14,871 nt of DNA. Source: Gamarada debralockiae. Its lineage: Eukaryota > Ascomycota > Leotiomycetes > Helotiales > Hyphodiscaceae. A program made the position numbers and the translations under genes. How positions within the stretch are numbered: position 1 is the stretch's first letter; every line of letters starts with the position of its first letter. The stretch spans positions 1-14,871 of the forward strand of contig NXFV01000812.1 in NCBI GenBank assembly GCA_002803225.1, given 5' to 3'. Below are positions 1-7,126 of the stretch, piece after piece. The notes beneath the pieces are model-generated. The model ran no database searches, was not told the origin of the DNA, and worked only from the letters and a program-made list of their open reading frames with translations.

Positions 1-439
1 AAACGCGAGACTCACCACTACATCTGTGAGTGCCTCCTTCCCAGCCTCCCAGCACTCGCTAACCATCCCTAAAAGGGCCTGCGACCCCGACAAAGTTCGA
101 TGCCCTCATCCCCTACGTCTACCCCACCGACAGACCCTTCAGCCCCACCATCAATTGCAGCCAGACCCCAAGACACTATTCACCTACTACAGATCAACGG
201 CACAGCTTCCCTGCCTTCTTACCCTCAAATAGCCCTACGTCATGGAAACCACCCGAGACATGGGAATACATCATTATTATGGATACTCCGAAGATTGTGC
301 CGAAGCAGCTGGAGGAAGAAGAGTTGGAGGTTACGGATGTAGAACCCAGTGTATACGCAAGGTGTTGGAGCGGGAGTTGGAGGAGGCTTCGGGCGTGCAA
401 CTTCTTGAATTGCTACACGATCGCATCACGAGCGGCTAG
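1..439 (+). pseudogene. 3' end of an unidentified gene, partial and probably frameshifted
   Basis: I do not recognise this protein. A frame open from the window edge (codons from base 1) runs to a GTGAGT donor at 26; a GCTAAC branch site and an AAG acceptor ending at 75 give a plausible 50-bp intron. After splicing, codon TGG spans the junction and the frame continues through a Pro-rich segment (FDALIPYVYPTD near 96-131) and an acidic stretch (QLEEEELEVTDVEPSVYA, about 306-359). From there the coherent frame shifts: the frame one base over reads VLERELEEASGVQLLELL and ends at TAG 437-439. A single missing A in the short A-run at 359-360 would join them. It may be a broken 3' gene end, an assembly indel, or chance coding. 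No domain can be named, and the 5' part lies outside the window. Confidence 0.3.
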
Positions 440-1281
440 ATGGTCTTCGAGGCATCGGGCATTGTTCTTATTCCGTAGCCAGCAGACGACATACCCTTTT
501 GTACAATAATCTTCAATATTGCCAGCACATTCACATCCCTCAAATTTATGAAATTGGCCGTGCTGGGTTCAGTCACAAAGCCCTGCCTCTGACGTCGAAC
601 AAACCAATTCTTTGTTGCGGAGCGGGAGAGCCTAATCTGAGCGCGTACAACGTAATCGCAAGATAACGCACAGCCCGAATCTGGTCCGAGGATCTGCAAT
701 CGTTGAAAATCTCACTTGGTCCTGGACCGTCTATCTTAGAATAGTGGAAGGGAGCCAGATTTGACCCCTCAATTCTAAAAATAGGCTGGGCGCCGCCAGC
801 CCTTTCTTAAAGCCACTTGCCCCACGGTGTGCGATTCTAACCGGATCCCATTCTGTCTTCAGATGCTCGAATTTTATTCTTGCCATGAGACTGTTCGGGC
901 GGAACTTTTCAGGCACATGTATGGCTCTCTTGTCGAGAAAATTGGCACCTACAGTGTCAGATTCTCGGTTGCGGCCACCCCCTGGTCTGGACTAATTTTC
1001 CTAATTGGGGAGATTCCCAATCAAATATTTGGGGGGGGGGGGGAATATTCTCGGAATCTTATGTCAATCCCTGTTCCAATGGTGCGCACGGGATATCTCC
1101 GAAGTTATCTATGATAGTACCGGAGTACTTGCAGAGGTCAGGTCGTATAGAGCTCGTATTCTGTTCTTCCACGTTTCATGGCTCGGGATTTTCTTTGCAA
1201 AGATGGACATAATTTGGAACTCTCGTCAGGCCATGATATCCATCAGGCCTTTGCGAGAGGCACAGTGCTTGGAGAATCAGA
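440..1281. other. Intergenic, no supported gene
   Basis: About 840 bases separate the left-edge fragment from the TATA box of the GFA-type gene. Several 60-95 codon open frames exist on both strands but overlap each other, lack splice-linked continuation and resemble no family I know. The only distinctive element is a run of 13 G at 1031-1043. Confidence 0.6.
1031..1043. repeat. Poly-G homopolymer, 13 bases
   Basis: An uninterrupted run of 13 G follows an AT-rich stretch. Its length is likely to be unreliable in sequencing and may differ between isolates. It is intergenic and no function is apparent. Confidence 0.9.
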
Positions 1282-1288
1282 TATAAAG
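1282..1288 (+). promoter_or_regulatory. TATA box of the GFA-type gene
   Basis: TATAAAG lies 118 bases upstream of the predicted ATG at 1406. The leader between them is CA-rich and poor in G (for example CAACATCACCAAAAAC), typical of filamentous-fungal 5' UTRs. The ATG context TCAAAATGG is also good for fungi. The core promoter therefore looks intact although the gene carries a stop. Confidence 0.5.
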
Positions 1289-1405
1289 CTCGGGTTTAAT
1301 CCTCCAAATTCATCATCCCAGCTCGAACAACATCACCAAAAACAGTTCTACGATTCTTAACACAATATTCAACTTCAAACTCGAACACAAGAAAAACCTG
1401 TCAAA

Positions 1406-1928
1406 ATGGCATCTGGTTCATGCATGTGCGGCGGAATCACCTACGAATACATTGGTATGTCTTCCAATCCTTCTCCTTGAGCTATCTCCTGAAGCTGATC
1501 TCCTTGAAGGAGAACCCGCCGTCACTGCTCTCTGCCATTGCTCTGACTGCCAAAAATGGTCTTGAAGTGGTGACCAATCCATGGTGGCAGTGCCCACCAG
1601 CGCCTTCAAGATCACCAAAGGCACTCCCAAGACCTTTACCACTATCGGCGCCGACTCCGGCCAAGAACACCTACGGTTTTTCTGTAGAAGTGAGTTCACC
1701 CTTCCATTCTGAATATCCTGGGAAATTGCTAACAAATGTCAAACGACAGACTGTGGTTCTTCCCTCTACTCTCAGCCAGTGTCCATGCCGGGTGCGGCAA
1801 TCATCAGAGCGGGTGGCCTGGATGGGGGTGCTGCAGACATCCCCATTGGGGTTGCGTTCTTCACGAAGAATCGCAAGAGCTTCGTTCATGCAGTTGAGGG
1901 TGCAAAGCAAGCTAAGACCATGTCTTAA
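1406..1928 (+). pseudogene. GFA/CENP-V-family zinc protein with in-frame TGA
   Basis: Member of the glutathione-dependent formaldehyde-activating enzyme (GFA)-like family, small zinc-binding beta-tent proteins usually of about 130-140 aa. Exons are 1406-1454, 1510-1689 and 1750-1928. Intron 1 (55 bp) has a GTATGT donor; intron 2 (60 bp) has GTGAGT, GCTAAC at 1728-1733 and CAG. The model gives 135 positions with every hallmark cysteine: GSCMCGG (C6, C8), CHCSDCQKW (C25, C27, C30) and FFCRNCGSS (C75, C78), then a normal C-terminus ending TMS. The odd feature is TGA at 1563-1565, codon 35, right after CQKWS where the family usually has Gly. The frame resumes at once (VAVPTSAFKITKGTPK). No intron of usable length removes the stop. 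So this is a nonsense allele, a recent pseudogene or a base error. Family assignment is strong; the substrate is unknown. Confidence 0.8.
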
Positions 1929-2838
1929 TGGGGGTCACAGGAGCACCTGGGTCTGAGGCTAGCTAGAGAATTTGCAATGGGCAGGATATTCGATTCAATG
2001 ATACTCTAGTTTTAATAAGGAATTTGATCTCGTAATTTCTTCCGTCAATACTGTTGACAAGTCACTGTGACATTATGGGTAGAGATTTATCGATGTGACC
2101 CTAGAAATTCCAACTCAACCAGTTCTTAGATCATTAAAATGAAATGAGCAATCGGTATGTGATATTCCAGACTCTTTTTGGTATTCACCTCCCGTCCGCT
2201 GCCTTACTATCTGCAGCCTGATCACGGAGATAACTTCACCAAGTGCAACTTAGGAACAAGGAAACCCATCACAAAAGAGCTGACATAGAGCAGAGCATTG
2301 TGCACACAAACTTCTTCTGGACTCGCAATAAGACTTTGCAGTCGATTCTGTGTTGCGATTACTGATCGCATAAGCCTACGTAACCAAGGCCTTATGCAAC
2401 CCCGTGCATCGTATTTGCAGCCAGTAATTGTTGGACAAATCTTTAACACACATGAGCGATTGATTAAAAAAGGATTTTGATGAAATGTGTTGTTTGGAAG
2501 TTGTGTGGGCCATTGCAAAATTCCAAATACAGCCGTCGTCAAAGGAAAGGCGTTGGGCAAATCCCGGGCGGCCAAAGGACCCCTGCAGCCGAGAAGACTT
2601 CAAACCCCGACGAAGCCACGAGCTCCGAAAGCCTAAACCAACTGTCAAACACCAGGATGTATCGTGGCGCGAGCTTGAATTGACGACATCTCACATCCGT
2701 ATGACGCTTCTCCTGTTTTCCAGAGTTCTGGAAGATATATTCTAGTGTATATTTTCATAACGGTGAAGTAGTTCCCTCTTCTCATCAGTCTATGTTTAAT
2801 TAGGCCTGTCTTAAATTTAACGCTCAAAATCTTTCAAG
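1929..2838. other. Intergenic, no supported gene
   Basis: About 910 bases lie between the GFA-type gene and the flavoprotein gene. Short frames on both strands (for example 2222-2575 minus) show no family resemblance. AT-rich TATATT and TATATTTT stretches around 2735-2760 could serve as core promoter for the gene at 2839, followed by a pyrimidine-containing leader ending TTTCAAGATGG. Confidence 0.55.
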
Positions 2839-4677
2839 ATGGGATTCGGCTTAGCATACGACCTGCCCTGGCACACAGGTGAAGCTGCCATGCACAACCT
2901 CATGCACGTATCAGGACAAGGAAATCCCAACTCGCCATTCCTAACACCTGGAGCAGGATACATGGTCTCAAAAGCACCTCTTCTAGCGCTTGGAACCCTA
3001 GATGAGGATGGAAGACCGTGGACGACTATCTTCGGCGGCGAGAGCGGATTTGCGAGTACCATTGCTCAATCGACAATTGGAATTCGGACAATGGTGGATA
3101 GAGAATATGATCCAGTGATTCAAGCACTACTTGGAGAAGCGGATGAGGAGCCAGTATTGAGTGAGGGCGAGGGAAAGATCGTGGGTGGATTGACAATCGA
3201 TTTGGAGACTAAGATGCGGGTTAAACTTCATGGGCGGATGCTCGTCGGCGCCTTGGAGGCTCAGGAGAAATCGGGAGCAGTTGCCGAAGCGCAGATGGCA
3301 ATTAGGATCGATAAAAGCCTCGGAAACTGCCCGAAGTACCTCAACAGCAAGGAAATCATCCCAACAATGCCAAATCCAAAGCTCATATCGGATTCACCAC
3401 ACTTACCAACCCAAGCCGTCGCGCTGCTGGAAAAGGCGGACATGTTCTTCATCTCCTCTTTCCAAAACAAGGATGATATGGACACAAATCACCGCGGCGG
3501 ACCGCCAGGTTTCGTTCGCATGATCTCAAACGACGATTCAGGAGCCGTTCTCGTCTATCCGGAGTACTCGGGCAACAGACTCTACGAAACACTCGGCAAC
3601 CTCCAAAGTACACCTTTGGCAGGCATCACAATCCCCGATTTTGATACCGGAGATGTTTTATACCTTACAGGCAAGACCGAAGTTTTGATCGGAGCAGCCG
3701 CCTCTTCGATCCTCCCGCGCTCAAACCTGGCCGTCAAAATAGCCATCACTTCCTCTCGGTTCGTCGAAAGCGGACTCTCGTTTCGCGGCATCGCTGGTGA
3801 GCGAAGCCCCTACAACCCTCCAGTACGGTATGCTGCAACGGAGAAGCTCGCTCCTGGCGCCGTTGATTCGCAACCCTCAAACAATTACGTGTCTCTCATT
3901 TCTATGACCAAACTTACACCAACTATCTCCCGCTTCCGTTTCCGCTTCGACGACCACTCTCGCGCTCTAACATGGAAGCCAGGGCAGTATGCGACCTTAG
4001 ATTTCTCAAACGATCTCGATATCGGATGGAGTCACATGCGGGATGATGATCCGCGGTCTTTGAACGATGATTATTTACGTACCTTTACGATATCCAGCCC
4101 ACCCAGTCTAATAACTCAAACGGGAGTAACGAAATTTGAGTTCGAGCTCACGATCCGGGAAGTAGGCAAAGCAACAGAGTGGCTATTCCGCCAAGCGCCG
4201 AAGATGAGATTGCGTGAGGAGCTTCCGCTGCCGTTGAAGGGGTTCGAAGGGGAGTTTCGCTTCGAAAAGAGGGAAGGTGCCGTGCTACCGTTCATCGCGG
4301 GGGGGATAGGGATCACGCCTGTACTGGGACAGATTGAATTTATGGACGTAGAGCAATTGAGATTGTTGTGGACGATTCGAACGGCGGATATTGGGTTGGT
4401 CGCAGACACATTGAAGCGGTATCCACATGTGGCTGGGGTGACGACGCTGTTTTTAACTGGCAAGACTACAAATGAAGAGGAACAGAGACTTTTGAGTGAA
4501 GTTGTGAAGACCGGGATAAAGATTAAGAAGAGGAGGATAGAGAAAAAGGATGTGGATCTATTGAATGAAGAGAAGGGCGTCGAGGAGTGGTATATGTGTG
4601 TTAGCCCGGGCTTGAAGAGCTCTGTGCTTAGCTGGTTGGCTGGGAAGAGGATTGTATATGAGGACTTTGCGTATTAA
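2839..4677 (+). CDS. PNPOx-like / ferredoxin-reductase-type fusion flavoprotein
   Basis: Intact single-exon gene of 612 aa. The N-terminal half (about residues 40-300) is a pyridoxamine-phosphate-oxidase-like split barrel: LLALGTLDEDGRPWTTIFGG near 48-67, then the family's strong block NHRGGPPGFVR (H218 to R227) followed by GNRLYETLGNL and DFDTGDVLYLTG. The C-terminal half is a ferredoxin-NADP reductase-type module: WKPGQY (379-384), the FAD-binding RTFTIS (414-419, equivalent to the RxYS motif), the nucleotide-binding GGIGITP (488-494), and a terminal CVSPG (587-591) in place of the usual CGPxG before an aromatic C-terminus EDFAY. By family it should bind flavin in both halves and pass electrons from NAD(P)H; no [2Fe-2S] ferredoxin domain follows. 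The substrate is unknown. The ATG context (TCAAGATGG) and lack of an upstream in-frame start favour 2839. No signal peptide or membrane segment is seen, so it is probably cytosolic. Confidence 0.88.
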   Translation: MGFGLAYDLPWHTGEAAMHNLMHVSGQGNPNSPFLTPGAGYMVSKAPLLALGTLDEDGRPWTTIFGGESGFASTIAQSTIGIRTMVDREYDPVIQALLGEADEEPVLSEGEGKIVGGLTIDLETKMRVKLHGRMLVGALEAQEKSGAVAEAQMAIRIDKSLGNCPKYLNSKEIIPTMPNPKLISDSPHLPTQAVALLEKADMFFISSFQNKDDMDTNHRGGPPGFVRMISNDDSGAVLVYPEYSGNRLYETLGNLQSTPLAGITIPDFDTGDVLYLTGKTEVLIGAAASSILPRSNLAVKIAITSSRFVESGLSFRGIAGERSPYNPPVRYAATEKLAPGAVDSQPSNNYVSLISMTKLTPTISRFRFRFDDHSRALTWKPGQYATLDFSNDLDIGWSHMRDDDPRSLNDDYLRTFTISSPPSLITQTGVTKFEFELTIREVGKATEWLFRQAPKMRLREELPLPLKGFEGEFRFEKREGAVLPFIAGGIGITPVLGQIEFMDVEQLRLLWTIRTADIGLVADTLKRYPHVAGVTTLFLTGKTTNEEEQRLLSEVVKTGIKIKKRRIEKKDVDLLNEEKGVEEWYMCVSPGLKSSVLSWLAGKRIVYEDFAY

Positions 4678-5360
4678 CCACTCAGCATTCTTTCCTGTCG
4701 TTTAGGCGATTTCCAATCCGTAATCTATTTGTTGAATTTTGTAAGATATAAACGCGGTGGGGCCTCTCAGCAGGCCCTGAGTCAGTGACAAAGCAAAGCA
4801 TATCTTTACAGCCTATCAAAGTTGATGATTGGTGTGCTTGACGTTGTAGAGCCTTTGAATGCTTTGATGCGTTAATCATATTTTTCTTTAAATTTATCAT
4901 GCTATTTCATTGTGTTCCCGACTAGCAGATTCCCCATTAGCAGACTCCTCAAAGACTTGCTTGACCTTGTTATCGGGTAATCGCATCTATGGCCTGATCA
5001 CCTTGCCATATCCAATATATCAAATAGCCCATCCACCATTGGTTCCAAGGAGGAGAATTCACAGCCTCGTCCTTAATAGCCTTCTATTCCTGCACAAAAT
5101 GTTGCAAGTCGCTGAGCCGACGTGCCTGGGGTTTCATATTGTCATCGATTTCGCTGTACGGTCTACCAATGATTTGGATAACAGCTGTATAAATCGAAGA
5201 AGCTAAAGGGCTCCCAAGCAGTGCTTGCGAGCGTTGCATATGTCATTGTTGTCGAAAGACTTTGAAACCTGCATCTATCAAATCGAATTCCTGGTTGTCC
5301 TCGTTCGTCCCGCATGTGCGGGAATACTGGGACTACGGAAAGTTTCATCCAAGAGCCCTC
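4678..5360. other. Intergenic, no supported gene
   Basis: This is the 3' flank of the flavoprotein gene and the left flank of the transposon. A frame at 4910-5206 (98 codons) resembles nothing known. A small inverted repeat CCCGCA-TG-TGCGGG sits at 5309-5322, too short to name. AT-rich sequence near 4870-4905 could hold a polyadenylation signal, but no clear hexamer stands out. Confidence 0.55.
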
Positions 5361-5362
5361 TA

Positions 5363-5390
5363 CAGTAAGTGTCACTAAGCCACTTTAAGC
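5363..5390 (+). repeat. Left terminal repeat of the Tc1/mariner element
   Basis: This stretch starts directly at the TA target and has the layout of a mariner inverted repeat, but it is called by position and by its start only, because the partner repeat is absent from the window. The inner end of the repeat cannot be fixed from one copy. Confidence 0.45.
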
Positions 5391-6200
5391 GAGAACGCGT
5401 AAAACGCGCTCCAACCGCGTCCCACCTCCTTCTACACCACAAAATGCCACCACGACAACGTCCTTTAGGCGTTACAAATGCCAATCGAACTTTTAATCAT
5501 CAATTGAGTCCGTACCAAAGAGGAATTGCTATTGGCATGAAGTTAGGAGGGTCAAAACCTAAGGAAATTTGCGACATGCTAGATATCTCCCGCGGGGCCC
5601 TTCGATCAACCCTTTCCCTTGACCATTTACGAGACGAAGGTCACCCCCAACCACGATCTGGCCGGCCAAAAAGAATATACAGAGGCAGAGGAACGCAAAT
5701 TGATACGCCATGTTCGACTACACCCAAAAGATACCTATGCACAAGTCCGTACAGCGTGCGATCTATCGATTAAGCGTACTACGATCAAGAAGATCTTGAA
5801 GAAGTATGGAATCATCAATTGGAGGGCTAGACGGCGGCCGCATCTGACGGAGGCTAATGCGAAGAAAAGGCTTGCATGGTGCAAGAAAATGAAGTACTTT
5901 ACAGCAGAGGAATGGGGGTTATACATGTAGTCAGACGAGTGTAGTGTGGAGCGGGGACGGGGTAAAAGGGACGAATGGGTCTTCCGCACTGCAAACCAAG
6001 TATGGCAACGAAATATGGTCCAAACCTACGATTGCAAGAAGAACATAAAGGTTATAGTCGGGGGTTGCTTTTGGGATGATAGTAGGACTAGCCTTTATAT
6101 CATGGACCGCGATTTCGAGTCGAAGAAGCATGGGTATAGCGCAGAGAGCTATTTGGAGGTTTTGAATGCAGAAGTAGGGCGCGTAGTCGTACTGCCTGAT
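5363..6200 (+). mobile_element. Left part of a Tc1/mariner transposon, right end missing
   Basis: The left terminus begins CAGTAAGTGTCACTAAGCC immediately after a TA dinucleotide at 5361-5362, the target used by Tc1/mariner elements. A short leader then leads to the transposase start at 5444. Transposase similarity ends near 6190-6200, about 100 residues past the start of the catalytic domain. No inverse copy of the left end (expected to finish CTTACTG-TA) was found downstream, so the right half including the second terminal repeat is lost. The right boundary given is approximate. The element is non-autonomous and immobile as it stands. Confidence 0.7.
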
Positions 6201-6230
6201 TCACTGAGCGTTAACCATACTATATGTTAA
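5444..6230 (+). pseudogene. Tc1/mariner transposase relic (frameshift, nonsense, truncated)
   Basis: DNA-cutting enzyme of a cut-and-paste transposon, now broken. From ATG 5444 the first frame encodes a helix-turn-helix (about residues 25-56, YQRGIAIGMKL...KEICDMLDISR) and the linker RSGRPK (71-76). At the A-run 5668-5672 the reading moves one base over, consistent with one extra A, and continues as EYTEAEERKLIRHVRLHP and IKRTTIKKILKKYGI, the second DNA-binding part. TAG at 5928-5930 falls just before SDECSVERG, where relatives usually have Trp; the Asp at 5934-5936 is the likely first catalytic acid of the DDD/DDE triad. The frame goes on (KKNIKVIVGGCFWDD, LYIMDRDFESKKHGY) and loses similarity near 6190. 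The segment carrying the second and third catalytic acids is absent. Confidence 0.85.
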
Positions 6231-6324
6231 CAACTCTACTCGTCATGAATCAGTACTTCCACTCGCCGCTTTGAGCAAGTTTAAATCGGCAATCCCTTGC
6301 TTTGTTCTCAAACAATTTCTAAAC

Positions 6325-6752
6325 ATGGATAAGATCGACGAAGCCGAGAACGAGGCACGCATGCTGAGAGGAGAGCTCTATCATGTCTTTACACCACAGT
6401 TGATCGCGAAGCGGAAACGGTGTAGCCTTGCGTGTCATAGGTTCAATCAAGCTGAAGGCCCTAGAAGGAAGTTTGTTGAGCTTTGGCGGGAGTAAGGATT
6501 CTTACATCTGAACTTTCAAGCTATTCATATGAATTGATGTTATTCGTTGGAGGATGAAGTCTGACATGACACAGTATCATTGATGACAAGTCCCAACTTC
6601 AGCCACCAGGAGCAAATGAAGAAGAAGAAGCTATGCTCCTCCAGAATGAAGCATGGATAGATAGTCCCATCAAGGTCGACTACGGCACCAATCTTAGGTA
6701 TATTTCTATTCGATCTTCCAACGATGCTCTTGCCAAACAAGCTGGGAGTTAA
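6325..6752 (+). pseudogene. Maltose O-acetyltransferase-type gene, catalytic domain missing
   Basis: N-terminal fragment of a sugar O-acetyltransferase of the maltose/galactoside acetyltransferase (Mac/NodL-like) family, which moves acetyl from acetyl-CoA to a sugar hydroxyl. Exon 1 is 6325-6491 (MDKIDEAENEARMLRGELYH, then LIAKRKR and FNQAE), the Mac domain. Intron 6492-6574 has GTAAGG and ACACAG ends; the junction restores WRDIIDDKS, a good match to the family. Exon 2 reads ...AWIDSPIKVDYGTNLR to 6698, exactly where the left-handed beta-helix should start with hexapeptide repeats and the catalytic His. Instead there is either a donor GTATAT at 6698 with no recognisable following exon, or 17 unrelated codons to TAA at 6750-6752 (114 aa in total, against roughly 180-230 for the family). 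It begins about 125 bases after the transposase relic fades, so the same rearrangement may have affected both. Confidence 0.75.
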
Positions 6753-7126
6753 GAAATGTTCCTATTTCGAGTTTTAAGGCTGTGGTGAGAAGCGAAGGCG
6801 GGCTTCACGAGGGGGGATGAATGTCACTTGAGGTGTTTGGTATGATTTATAATGGAGATTAAAATTCCTTTTGCTGAGAGTGTTAGATGGGCAGAGTGGT
6901 TTGGATTGTTGACTGGTACGTTTGATTGTGTCGCCATACAGTTGTAGAGTTCATTTGCACGATTACAGAGGTAGATACGACTACAAGACACTCAGGAGTA
7001 CTGTAGAACAAGACGGAGTTAAATCTGCTTCTCCTGGTGATCGCAACGTATATACATCTCAAAGTTGAACAAGTCGTAGCGACAAAGAGGATCGAATCGG
7101 GAGGTAGATAACCCAACTCTTGGACC
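6753..7126. other. Intergenic between convergent gene ends, no gene seen
   Basis: This stretch lies between the truncated acetyltransferase and the stop codon of the minus-strand monooxygenase. No hexapeptide-repeat coding sequence (the missing acetyltransferase domain) was found here on either strand. It should contain the monooxygenase 3' UTR. Confidence 0.55.

Noticed and set aside
827..1286. Overlapping frames of 93-95 codons in the region before the GFA-type gene
   Set aside because: They cross the poly-G run, overlap in different frames, and show no conserved motif or splice-linked continuation.
1563..1571. Programmed stop-codon readthrough in the GFA-type gene
   Set aside because: The context TGA-AGT does not match the TGA-CTA signal used in fungi for peroxisomal isoforms, and the C-terminus (TMS) is not a peroxisomal signal.
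1557..1593. A 32-bp intron (GTCTTG...GCAG) that would remove the TGA of the GFA-type gene
   Set aside because: It is too short for fungal splicing, lacks a donor consensus and branch site, and would put the downstream conserved frame out of phase.
5309..5322. CCCGCA-TG-TGCGGG inverted repeat as a transposon end or terminator
   Set aside because: It lies 40 bases outside the TA target of the mariner element, is only 6 bp per arm, and intrinsic terminators do not apply in fungi.
7091..7100. GATCGAATC, a match to the tRNA B-box pattern
   Set aside because: The flanking bases do not pair as a T-arm and no D-arm or acceptor stem could be drawn.
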